Shown: positions 44,882 to 52,489 of the stretch, piece after piece | How the letters are laid out: each line of letters opens with the position of its first letter | Numbering within the stretch: position 1 is the first letter of the stretch | Assembly (NCBI GenBank): GCA_033856515.1 | Contig: JAWVEY010000077.1 | Location: forward strand, 1-64,000 | Length of the DNA: 64,000 bases | Direction of reading: 5' to 3' | Source of the DNA: JALZKA01 sp033856515 | GTDB taxonomy: Bacteria; Actinomycetota; Thermoleophilia; Solirubrobacterales; 70-9 | Program-made: the position numbers and the translations under genes | The notes under the pieces: model-generated | Told to the model about the DNA's origin: nothing | Databases searched by the model: none | What the model saw: the letters and a program-made list of their open reading frames with translations, nothing else

Positions 44882-44911
44882 GACAGGCGCCTGCCAGGCA
44901 CCAGTCTCAGC
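44877..44911 (+). terminator. Inverted repeat overlapping the secA stop codon
   Basis: GCTGAGAC and GTCTCAGC form a perfect 8-bp stem enclosing 19 bases with inner short palindromes (AGGCGCCT and TGCCAGGCA). The stop codon of secA lies in the first arm. There is no U-run. It may be a terminator or an mRNA-stability structure. Confidence 0.5.
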
Positions 44912-44918
44912 GCCCGTT

Positions 44919-45305
44919 ATGAGCTCGAATCTCGATGTCATCCAGCGCCTGGGCGCTGCGCTTCGTGCTCGCGACGAAGCGGCTGTGGCTGCCGAGCTTC
45001 ACCAGGACGTCGAAGCCATCGGCTCACGCGGGCTGAAGAAGGGAGTCGACGAGGTCGTCGCGTGGGCCAAGCCCTCGGTCGACGGGCATCTCGTCTCGTC
45101 GGTCGAGGTCGACGAGATCCGCGAGGTCGCGGGCGAGTGGGTCGTCGTTGCAGCAAGGCGGCTCTGGTCTTGGACCGAGACGGGCGACCTCGCCGACGAG
45201 GAACCGTTCGGCGTCCTCTACCGCATCCGCGACGGCAAGGTCGTGAGCTGGAATCAGACATACGGCTCGATGACTGACGCGATCGACGCGATCCCTGCGC
45301 GATGA
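44919..45305 (+). CDS. NTF2-like/SnoaL small protein
   Basis: A 128-residue protein starting MSSNLDVIQRLGAALRARDE, with LHQDVEAIGSRGLKKGVDEVVAW and VVVAARRLWSWTETGDLAD. This is the cone-like NTF2/SnoaL fold in its usual order: helix with Arg/Asp, 'dpdv.. G..G..gi...', then strands. Possible enzyme or binding protein. It starts at ATG 44919, seven bases after the hairpin at the secA end. There are several NTF2-like genes in this window (also 8728-9213 and 59846-60541). Confidence 0.78.
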   Translation: MSSNLDVIQRLGAALRARDEAAVAAELHQDVEAIGSRGLKKGVDEVVAWAKPSVDGHLVSSVEVDEIREVAGEWVVVAARRLWSWTETGDLADEEPFGVLYRIRDGKVVSWNQTYGSMTDAIDAIPAR

Positions 45306-45315
45306 TTTGACAGAA

Positions 45316-45355
45316 CTTGCGCAAGCTGTTACACCTTGATGTGTATAAAGGTGTA
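45316..45355. promoter_or_regulatory. vapBC operator/promoter region
   Basis: A perfect inverted repeat, TACACCTT (45330-45337) and AAGGTGTA (45348-45355), lies directly before the vapB start, with TATAAA between the arms. A second palindrome, CTTGCGCAAG, lies at 45316-45325. Autoregulation by the VapBC complex is expected from the family. The TATAAA is so close to ATG 45357 that the mRNA could be nearly leaderless. Confidence 0.6.
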
Positions 45356-45356
45356 G

Positions 45357-45590
45357 ATGGCTGTGGCGCGGACGAACATCGAGATAGATGGCGAACTGAT
45401 CGATCGGGTCATGCGGCGGTATGGCTTTCGCACGAAGCGTGAGGCCGTGGATCGCGCGCTGCGACGCATGGTCGACGGCATCGAGCCCATGACGACCGAA
45501 GAAGTTCTGGCGATGCGGGGGACGGGCTGGGGAGAGGATGGGCTGGAGCTCTCAGACCTCCGGGATCGGGAGCCGATCGAGGAGTGGTGA
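45357..45590 (+). CDS. vapB: VapB-type antitoxin
   Basis: A 77-residue antitoxin. The N-terminus RTNIEIDGELIDRVMRRYGFRTKREAVDRALR is a canonical ribbon-helix-helix DNA-binding domain as in the VapB/type II 'RTNIEID' family. The C-terminal part (TGWGEDGLELSDLRDREPIEEW) wraps the toxin active site in known complexes. The start ATG at 45357 comes one base after the operator repeat. The TGA stop overlaps the vapC start. The pair lies between secA and prfB, which is usually a conserved actinobacterial neighbourhood. Confidence 0.9.
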   Translation: MAVARTNIEIDGELIDRVMRRYGFRTKREAVDRALRRMVDGIEPMTTEEVLAMRGTGWGEDGLELSDLRDREPIEEW

Positions 45591-45982
45591 CACTGATTGA
45601 CACGTCTGCGTGGATCGACCTCTTGCGCGATCGAGATTCGCAGGCGAGTCAGGCACTGGACGAGCTCGTCAGGGCTGGTGATGTCGCCTTGGCTGAGCCC
45701 GTGTTGATGGAGCTGCTCGCGGGCGTACGCGGAACGGCCGAGCACAGCACGATCCGACGCCTGTCTGGCACGTATCCGATCTTTCGCACCGAAGACCTCG
45801 ACGATTGGGAGAGCGCGGCTGAGATCTTCAGGGTCTGCCGGCGCAAGGGGGTCACGATTACCAGCCAGCTCGACTGCCTCATCGCAGCGGTCGCCATTCG
45901 GGAGGGAATCCCGGTGCTCCATGCCGATCGCGACTTCGACGAGATCGCCAAGCACACATCGCTCAAGATCGCTCCGGCTTAG
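45587..45982 (+). CDS. vapC: VapC-type PIN-domain ribonuclease toxin
   Basis: A 131-residue PIN-domain protein. The four acidic residues that bind Mg are found in LIDTSAW, EPVLMELLAG, SQLDCLIAA and LHADRDFDEIAK. VapC toxins cut tRNA or rRNA to block translation until the antitoxin binds. Two adjacent GTG codons are possible starts: 45584 and 45587; the second overlaps the antitoxin stop by four bases (GTGA), as in most vapBC pairs. It is intact and likely functional. Confidence 0.9.
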   Translation: MTLIDTSAWIDLLRDRDSQASQALDELVRAGDVALAEPVLMELLAGVRGTAEHSTIRRLSGTYPIFRTEDLDDWESAAEIFRVCRRKGVTITSQLDCLIAAVAIREGIPVLHADRDFDEIAKHTSLKIAPA

Positions 45983-46010
45983 GCCCTACTCGGCCGTCTA
46001 GGCTTGGCCC

Positions 46011-47121
46011 ATGGCCGAGCCGACACAGGAACGCACGATTGACGAGCGCGTCGGCGCGGCACGCGAGGGGCTGACCCTTCTCGCGGACTACCTTTGACCC
46101 GGCTTCGCTCGATGCGGAGATAGCCGAGCTCGAGGGGCAGATGCAGGCGCCCGGCTTCTGGGACGACCAGGAGACCGCGGCGAAGATTTCGGCGAAGCAT
46201 GCCCGCGCGCAGAAGCGCGTACAGGGGTTCCGCGCGCTCGAGTCCGACATCGGTGACCTCGACGACCTGGTCGAGATGGCCGCTGAGGACGCCGAGATCG
46301 CCTCGGAGCTCGACTCGCAGCTCGCCTCCGTCGAGCGCCGCCTCGCAGAGCTCGAGGAGGCCCGACTCTTCAATGGAGAGTACGACTCGGGCGACGCCGT
46401 GGTCACAGTCCGCTCAGGCGCCGGCGGGACGGACTCGCAGGACTGGGCCGAGATGCTCCTTCGCATGTACCTGCGCTGGGCTGAGCGCCGGGGCTTCGAG
46501 GTCGAGATGGGGGAGGTGTCTCCAGGTGACGAGGCCGGGATCAAGTCGGCCACCTTCATCGCCAAGGGCGAGAACGCTTACGGGCTGTTCGGCGCGGAGC
46601 GAGGCGTGCACCGCCTGGTGCGCATCTCGCCCTTCGACTCGCAGTCGCGCCGCCACACCGCGTTCGCGCAGGTCGACGTGGGGCCGATGGTCGCCGACGA
46701 GGTTGAGGTCGAGATCGACGAGGACGACCTTCGCCTCGACACCTACCGAGCATCGGGGGCCGGTGGGCAGCACGTGAACAAGACCGACTCGGCGGTCCGG
46801 ATCACCCACATCCCGACGGGCATCGTCGTCCAATGCCAGAACGAGCGCTCCCAGCTCCAGAACCGCCAGACCGCGATGCGCTTCCTTCGCGCGAAGCTAC
46901 TCGAGGAGGAGGAGCGCAAGCGGGCTGAGACTCTGGCGGCTGAGCGCGGCGAGCAGAAGGCGGTCGAGTGGGGCTCGCAGATCCGCTCGTACACGCTTCA
47001 CCCCACGCAGCGCGTGAAGGACCATCGCACCGGCTTCGAGATGGGCGACGCGGGCAGGGTGCTCGACGGAGACATCGACGGCTTCGTCCGCGAGTACCTC
47101 AACTACGCAGCCAAGAACTAG
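46011..47121 (+). CDS. prfB: Peptide chain release factor 2, with programmed +1 frameshift
   Basis: Release factor 2, which reads UGA and UAA stop codons. Two ORFs must be joined. The first starts at ATG 46011 and runs 28 codons to a CTT-TGA-C site; a +1 shift after CTT (46092-46094) skips T 46095 and continues with GAC at 46096 to 47121. Total about 370 residues. The second part has SPFDSQSRRHTAFAQVDV (SPF stop-reading motif), GAGGQHVNKTDS (peptide-release GGQ) and the family C-terminus. It lies 28 bases after vapC; normally it follows secA directly. Confidence 0.96.
46092..46098 (+). promoter_or_regulatory. Programmed +1 frameshift site of prfB
   Basis: The heptamer CTTTGAC is exactly the conserved slip site of prfB genes, so release-factor scarcity at the in-frame UGA raises frameshifting. 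The stimulatory Shine-Dalgarno-like run that usually sits three bases upstream of CTT in E. coli is not here; an AGGGG occurs about 17 bases upstream instead. Confidence 0.93.
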
Positions 47122-47158
47122 CGCACGTCGCGAAGCCACGTGGTGAAATCGAGGTGCG

Positions 47159-48109
47159 ATGCGCCTCCCCGCAAGGCAAACGTCCGTCACTACGTCCTAT
47201 AGGGCGCACTCGCGGACGTTCGCCCTTGCTCTGGCGCTTGCGGTGGCGCTTTTCGCCTCGTCGCCGAACGCCTCGGCCCAGCTGAGTGACGATCCCATCA
47301 AGTGGCCACAGCTCTTGCCGCCGCTGCCGACGACGAACGAGGTGCAGCCAGGACCGGTGCGCAGGTGCGGTCATGCCTCGGCCGAGTGCGTCGAGCGACT
47401 GGTCCACCGCCTGCGCAAGCAGTGGCGTGCGTTCGACGCGACCTGCGATCACCGCGCGGTCATCTCTTACAGCTACCTCCAGATCACCAAGGGCCTCCTC
47501 GACGACCTCTCCTCCAAGCGAAAGCAACTGGTTCTGGACCGCCGCTGGATGACCTATGTGATCATCGATTTCTCGAACATGTACCTCGAGGCGTTCGCCG
47601 ACGACGCCGCTGGTGATCCGCTCGCCGAGGCTTGGCGCCTCACATTCGAATCAGCCGATGTCGGCGACGCCAACGCCGGCCAGGACGTCCTCATGTTCTC
47701 GAACGCTCACGTCCAGCACGACCTGCCATTCGTCTACGAGAAGATGGGCCTCCGGGCCAAGCGAGGCGCCTCGCACAAACCTGACCACGACGCGGTCAAC
47801 GCGATCAACGCCGCCGTCTTCGACCCGATCGAGAAGTACATCGCGGCCCATTACGACCCGAGCTTCCAAACCTTCGACCTCGCCGTCCCGATCGAGGAGG
47901 TCGCGGTGATCGAGGCGATCAAGGGCTGGCGCGAAGGCGCGTGGCGCAACGCCGAGCGCCTGCTCAACGCCAAGACGAAGGCCGAGCGCCAGGAGGTCGT
48001 CGACTCGATCGATCAGACCTCGACGCTCTGGGCCGAACTGATCTCATCCGGCGGCCTCCCGGGCACGCGAGCCACGCGCGACACGTATTGCGCCGCACAA
48101 CAGGGCTAG
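47159..48109 (+). CDS. Secreted DUF5995-family protein
   Basis: A 316-residue protein with a signal segment (ALALALAVALFASSPNASA). It has a Pro-rich start of the mature part, then QHDLPFVYEKMGLRAKRG and SHKPDHDAVNAINAAVF, which match the signature of DUF5995, a helical family of actinobacteria with a HxxP...HKxDH metal-like pattern. Enzyme activity is unknown. Start ATG 47159 is preceded by GAGG at four bases. It follows prfB by 37 bases and converges with the acyltransferase gene with no gap between the stop codons. Confidence 0.82.
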   Translation: MRLPARQTSVTTSYRAHSRTFALALALAVALFASSPNASAQLSDDPIKWPQLLPPLPTTNEVQPGPVRRCGHASAECVERLVHRLRKQWRAFDATCDHRAVISYSYLQITKGLLDDLSSKRKQLVLDRRWMTYVIIDFSNMYLEAFADDAAGDPLAEAWRLTFESADVGDANAGQDVLMFSNAHVQHDLPFVYEKMGLRAKRGASHKPDHDAVNAINAAVFDPIEKYIAAHYDPSFQTFDLAVPIEEVAVIEAIKGWREGAWRNAERLLNAKTKAERQEVVDSIDQTSTLWAELISSGGLPGTRATRDTYCAAQQG

Positions 48110-50104
48110 CTACGGAACCTTGGGCAGGCGCTCTTCGATGTAGTCGCTGAGCGTCTCCGAGAACGTCGCGGTGACGTGGTTCGTCTCGCGGTAGACGAGG
48201 ACGTTGCCGATCACGGCGCGGCAGACGTGGTCGGGGCACATCACCCGCTGGATCTCGACCGAGCTCGCCTCCGGGACCGCATCGACCGCGGGAATGTCGA
48301 AGTGGGTCTTGTTGACCGCGTCCTCGAGCGGGAACGCGCACTCCGAGAGCGAGTCGAGGTGCTCGGAGACGCAATCCGACACGTTGAAGGGCGACTGGGG
48401 GATGTCGATCATCACGACCACTTGTGCCCCTGTCGCCAACAGGCGTCTCAACGTGTCCTCGTAACCGTCGGTAAGAAGGGGACGGCTCGGGAGGTGCCCG
48501 AGCTTGTCGCCGTCGTCATCCACGTGGTAGTAGCTCGCGCTGGAGACGACGACGAGATCCGCGTCGCCATCCTCGATCCGGCTCAGCGAGTTCTCCCGCC
48601 ATTCGTCGCATTCCGGGTACGGACCCTTGAGCGAGCCGCTCCAGACCGAGATCGAGGCCGGGGTGCAGCCGACCTTGGTGAGCCCCGTGATCTGCCAGCC
48701 CTTGTCGCGCCCGATGCGATCGAGTGCCGGGAAGTACTGCTGGGCGTGGGAGTCGCCGAGGAGAAAGACGTTCGCCGACGCATCATCGGGCCCGTAAGTG
48801 CACGGACCAGACTCGAGGATGGGCCTCTCGACCAGGCAGCCGTCATCGGCCAGCTGGCCCTTGTCGAACGCTGCCTCGAGCGGATTCGGGCGGATCGCCT
48901 CCGCCGTCTCTTGGATCGGCTCGCTCCTGTCGGCCTTCGCCCCGACCGCCTCGCGTGCCGATGCGGTCTCGAAGTCGGGTAACGACAAGGCGACCGCACC
49001 CGCGGCCGCCAGCCCCGCGACCATGCAGGCCGCTCCAACCGCCAGCGAGCGCATCGGCATCTGCTTGAGCTTGGAGGAGCGATGGATCGGCCGCTCGATG
49101 AGGTGGTGGGTGAGGGCCGCGGGGATGAAAGAGGCGAGCGTCAGCGCTACGCCCTGCTTGGCCGAGAGCGGGCCGAACTCGGTGGCGAAGAAGATCAGCG
49201 GCGGCCAGTGCCAGAGGTACCACGAGTACGAGATCTTCCCGACGTAGCGGACCGGCCGCAGGGTCAGCGGGCGGAACGGCATGTCTGCGCGGCCCGCGCG
49301 GATGATCGCCGCCGCGCCAAGGCACGGTAGTAGAGCCGCGACCCCGGGGAATCGCGTCGAGGGGCTGAAGATGAGGGTCGCGAGAACGATCGCGCCGAGG
49401 CCGGCGAAGCCGAGCATCGCGGCCGGCGTCGGGCGAAGCCGGGTCGCGGGGAGAAAGGCCAGAAGCCCACCGAGGCCGAGCTCCCAGGCGCGGGTGAAAG
49501 ACGAGAAGAACGCCTCGCCGGTCGAGGTGGGCTCATAAAGGGCGCTGTAGGTGAACGAGGCGATCGTGATGGCGCCGATCGCCGAGGCGGCTGCTGCGCG
49601 CGGCATCGGCTTTCCGAGTCGAATCCACAGGAAGGCCACGCACAGGAGAAGGATCGGCCAGACGAGATAGAACTGCTCCTCGACGGAGAGCGACCAGTAG
49701 TGCTGGAGCGGGCTCTGGTCCGTCGGCGGCCCGAAGTAGTCGGCCGACTGGGCGACGAAGCGCCAGTTGACGTAGTAGAGAGACGACGCGACCGCGTCGC
49801 CGATAACGAGCTCTTGCCGGGTCGGCGAAAAGAGGATCGCCGAGGCGATGAGAACGGCCACGATCACCAGGGCAGCCGCAGGCAGCAGGCGGCGGGCACG
49901 GCGCGCATAGAAGCCGGCCAGCGAGATCGATCCGCGTTTCTCGACCTCCCTGAGAAGGAGGCCCGTGATGAGGAAGCCGGAGATGACGTAGAAGACGTCG
50001 ACCCCGACGAAACCACCCTGGGCAAAGGTCAGCTCCGCATGGGCCAAGAGGACGGCGCAGATGGCGACTGCACGCAGGCCCTCGATGTCGGCCCGAAATG
50101 CCAT
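48110..50104 (-). CDS. OatA-like membrane acyltransferase with SGNH domain
   Basis: A 664-residue protein with an N-terminal acyltransferase-3 membrane domain (about ten helices; start RADIEGLRAVAICAVLLAHA, GGFVGVDVFYVISGFLITG, ARRARRLLPAAALV) and a C-terminal extracytoplasmic SGNH hydrolase-like domain (LLGDSHAQQYFPALDR, with Ser-Asp-His typical blocks, ending ETNHVTATFSETL). This pair transfers O-acyl groups, mainly acetyl, to peptidoglycan, lipids or cell-surface sugars, as in OatA. The start ATG 50104 is clear. It is divergent from the FIST gene by 43 bases. Confidence 0.92.
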   Translation of the reverse strand: MAFRADIEGLRAVAICAVLLAHAELTFAQGGFVGVDVFYVISGFLITGLLLREVEKRGSISLAGFYARRARRLLPAAALVIVAVLIASAILFSPTRQELVIGDAVASSLYYVNWRFVAQSADYFGPPTDQSPLQHYWSLSVEEQFYLVWPILLLCVAFLWIRLGKPMPRAAAASAIGAITIASFTYSALYEPTSTGEAFFSSFTRAWELGLGGLLAFLPATRLRPTPAAMLGFAGLGAIVLATLIFSPSTRFPGVAALLPCLGAAAIIRAGRADMPFRPLTLRPVRYVGKISYSWYLWHWPPLIFFATEFGPLSAKQGVALTLASFIPAALTHHLIERPIHRSSKLKQMPMRSLAVGAACMVAGLAAAGAVALSLPDFETASAREAVGAKADRSEPIQETAEAIRPNPLEAAFDKGQLADDGCLVERPILESGPCTYGPDDASANVFLLGDSHAQQYFPALDRIGRDKGWQITGLTKVGCTPASISVWSGSLKGPYPECDEWRENSLSRIEDGDADLVVVSSASYYHVDDDGDKLGHLPSRPLLTDGYEDTLRRLLATGAQVVVMIDIPQSPFNVSDCVSEHLDSLSECAFPLEDAVNKTHFDIPAVDAVPEASSVEIQRVMCPDHVCRAVIGNVLVYRETNHVTATFSETLSDYIEERLPKVP

Positions 50105-50147
50105 GCCGAAGGCATCCTAAGAGGCGGCCCGCGAGTAGCGTGAAGGC

Positions 50148-51311
50148 ATGCCCGTTTCGATCTCAGTCGGCGTCTCGGATACCGAGGACACCGCGCAGGC
50201 CTTCATGGCGGCGGCCGAGGATGCGGCAGCCGGCCTCGACGGCGGCTGCGACCTGTGCGTCGTGTTCGCGGGCGGATCGCACCTTCAGGATCCGCACACC
50301 ATCCTGGAGATCGTCCACTCACGGCTCGCGCCCGCCGCGCTTATCGGCTGCGGCGCGGGTGGGGTCATCGGCGGAGACCAGGAGCTGGAGGACGATGCGG
50401 GCGCCGTCGTCTGGGCGATGTCCGCACCGGGCTCCCAAGTCGAGACGATGGAGCTCACGAGTGTCGTCATGGGCGACGAGATGGCGCTGGGCGGCCTGCC
50501 CGAAGACCCGGCCGAGCTGGGCGATGCGCTCATCGTCCTCGCGGATCCGCGCTCGTACTCGGCCGACGCGCTGCTTCGCCACCTGAACGACGCCAGGCCC
50601 GCGATGCCAGTGCTGGGCGGGCTCGCGAGCGCTGCCACCGAAGGTTCCGCCTGCCTCTTCCTCGACGACGACGTGATCGACGAGGGCGCAGTGGCTGTGA
50701 GCCTTCGCGGCGTCGAGGTCCTGCCATGCGTTTCGCAGGGCGCCGCCCCCGTCGGGCCCGAGATGACCGTCACCGGGGCCGAGGGCAACGTCGTTTCCGA
50801 GCTCGCCTCGAAGCCCGCGCTCGACCGCCTGCGCGAGGTGATCGAGGACCTCGACGATCACGAGCAGGCGCTCGCGGCCGAGGGCCTTCTGCTCGGGATC
50901 GTGATCGACGAGAACCAGCCCGAGTACGAGCGGGGCGACTTCCTCGTCCGCCCCATCGTCGGGGTCGACCCCGCAACCGGCGCCGTCGCGGTCGGTAGCT
51001 ACATGCGTGTGGGGCAGACCGTCCGCATCCATGTCCGCGATGCGTCCTCCGCATCGGACGACCTTCGCGACGCCCTATCGACCCGGGCGCTTGCGCTCGG
51101 CGACGCGGGGGCCGCCGGCACGCTCGTCTTCTCATGCAACGGGCGCGGCTCGCACATGTTCGACGAGCCGAGCCACGACGCGACCCTTGTTGCCGACGTT
51201 CTCGGTGCGCCGGCGGGCGGCTTCTTCGCAGCCGGTGAGATCGGCCCGGTCGGCGGCCGGAACTTCCTCCACGGCTTCACGGCGACGATGGCAGTCTTTC
51301 CGCGTGACTGA
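50148..51311 (+). CDS. FIST N- and C-domain sensory protein
   Basis: A 387-residue protein consisting of a FIST_N domain (about 20-210, ALIGCGAGGVIGGDQELED and VLGGLASAATEGSACLFLDD) and a FIST_C domain (about 225-375, GDFLVRPIVGVDPATGAVAVGSYMRVGQTVRIHVRD, CNGRGSHMFDE and FFAAGEIGPVGGRNFLHGFTAT). FIST domains bind small ligands such as amino acids; here there is no output domain. The last eight bases overlap the nadC start, so the two are coupled. Confidence 0.9.
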   Translation: MPVSISVGVSDTEDTAQAFMAAAEDAAAGLDGGCDLCVVFAGGSHLQDPHTILEIVHSRLAPAALIGCGAGGVIGGDQELEDDAGAVVWAMSAPGSQVETMELTSVVMGDEMALGGLPEDPAELGDALIVLADPRSYSADALLRHLNDARPAMPVLGGLASAATEGSACLFLDDDVIDEGAVAVSLRGVEVLPCVSQGAAPVGPEMTVTGAEGNVVSELASKPALDRLREVIEDLDDHEQALAAEGLLLGIVIDENQPEYERGDFLVRPIVGVDPATGAVAVGSYMRVGQTVRIHVRDASSASDDLRDALSTRALALGDAGAAGTLVFSCNGRGSHMFDEPSHDATLVADVLGAPAGGFFAAGEIGPVGGRNFLHGFTATMAVFPRD

Positions 51312-52155
51312 GCTGCACGACCTCGTCGCCCGCGCGCTGGCCGAGGATCTCGGCTCGGGCGACGTCACCGCCGAGGCGGTTGTCCCAGCTGATGTCGACT
51401 CGACCGCGAGGATCGTCCAGAAGGCGCCGGGAGTTATCTCGGGCTTCGCCGCCGCGGCAGAGGCGTTCCAGCAGGCCGGTGCAAAGCGATTCGAGTCGCT
51501 GGTCGGCGAGGGCGAGTGGAGCGATGAAATACCGCGCGACATCGCGATCGTCTCGGGATCGGCAAGGGCGATCCTCGCCGGCGAGCGGACGGCGCTCAAC
51601 TTCCTCGCACACCTCTCAGGGGTAGCGACCTTGACGGCGCAGTTCGTCGAGGCAGCGCGCCCCGGCCGCGCACGCGTTCTCGACACACGCAAGACCACCC
51701 CCGGCCTCCGCTCGCTCGAGAAAGCGGCCGTTGCGGCGGGCGGCGCCGACAACCACCGGATGGGCCTCTACGACGCGATCCTGATCAAGGAGAACCACTC
51801 CGCCCTCGCCGGGGGGGTGGCCGAAGCGGTGCGCAGGTCTCGTGAAGCGCAGCCCGGGATGCCGGTTGAGATCGAAGTCCGCGACACCGAGGAGGTCCAG
51901 GCTGCGCTTGCGGCCGGCGCGGACCGCCTCCTCCTCGACAACATGAACATCGGCGGCCTCCGATCCGCGGTCGCGGCGCGCGATGCCGCGGCCAGCGATG
52001 GCGGCGCCCGAGCCGAGCTCGAGGCTTCGGGTGGCGTTTCACTAACCACGACGCCCGAGATCGCCTCGACCGGCGTCGACTTCATCTCGGTCGGCGCGCT
52101 CACCCATTCGGCGCCCGCGCTGGACCTGAGCCTCCTCTTCGACGAGACGTCCTAG
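51304..52155 (+). CDS. nadC: Nicotinate-nucleotide pyrophosphorylase (carboxylating)
   Basis: A 283-residue quinolinate phosphoribosyltransferase, which makes nicotinic acid mononucleotide from quinolinate and PRPP. Motifs are ALAEDLGSGDVTAEAVVP, LNFLAHLSGVATLTA, LDTRKTTPGLRSLEKAAVAAGG, GLYDAILIKENHSALAGG (Lys-Glu-Asn-His) and LLLDNMNI. The GTG start at 51304 lies inside the last codons of the FIST gene. It works with nadA, about 1.3 kb downstream in the same direction. nadB, the third de novo gene, is not in the window. Confidence 0.96.
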   Translation: MTELHDLVARALAEDLGSGDVTAEAVVPADVDSTARIVQKAPGVISGFAAAAEAFQQAGAKRFESLVGEGEWSDEIPRDIAIVSGSARAILAGERTALNFLAHLSGVATLTAQFVEAARPGRARVLDTRKTTPGLRSLEKAAVAAGGADNHRMGLYDAILIKENHSALAGGVAEAVRRSREAQPGMPVEIEVRDTEEVQAALAAGADRLLLDNMNIGGLRSAVAARDAAASDGGARAELEASGGVSLTTTPEIASTGVDFISVGALTHSAPALDLSLLFDETS

Positions 52156-52192
52156 CCGTTTCGTCTCAGTTGGCATGGGGTGCCCGCGGCTC

Positions 52193-52212
52193 AAAAAGGG
52201 GGCCTAGCCCCC
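52193..52212 (-). terminator. Intrinsic terminator hairpin, minus strand
   Basis: GGGGGC-CTA-GCCCCC (52198-52212) forms a perfect 6-bp stem followed, on the minus strand, by five U residues (AAAAA at 52193-52197 on plus). It would stop minus-strand transcripts from the Fpg gene after reading across the small plus-strand gene; it may also act for nadC in the other direction. Confidence 0.6.
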
Positions 52213-52282
52213 AGTTCGAACTTGCCCCCTCGGTGGCATTCTCATCTAAAGAGCTTTTCCAGTCCACGGGAAGGAAACGAAG

Positions 52283-52471
52283 ATGAACGAGCACCCCGAG
52301 CGCGCCCAGCGCCTAAGCCCCAACAAGATGTCGCCGTTCTCAACCCGGGTCGCCGGCATCGGCCCGGCTCCGTCAGGCAGTCGTCCGATGGTCCGCGAGA
52401 TGGAGCGCCCGCGGACCGAGAGCTACGGGGAGCTCTGGCGGCGGGCGAACAACCGCTTGAGCCGCTCTTAA
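52283..52471 (+). CDS. Small hypothetical protein (62 aa)
   Basis: A short arginine- and proline-rich protein, MNEHPERAQRLSPNKMSPFS, ending YGELWRRANNRLSRS. No family is recognised. Support comes from an AAGGAAACGAAG run before ATG 52283. It converges with the Fpg gene with a gap of 18 bases and lies antisense in the read-through of that gene before the terminator at 52193, so it might not be expressed much. It may be a ribosome-associated or DNA-binding peptide, but there is no evidence. Confidence 0.5.
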   Translation: MNEHPERAQRLSPNKMSPFSTRVAGIGPAPSGSRPMVREMERPRTESYGELWRRANNRLSRS

Positions 52472-52489
52472 GGAGCTCAGCTGCCGCGG

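Noticed and set aside
44919..45982. A mobile element carrying vapBC
   Set aside because: No transposase, integrase, terminal repeats or target duplication could be seen around the insertion between secA and prfB.
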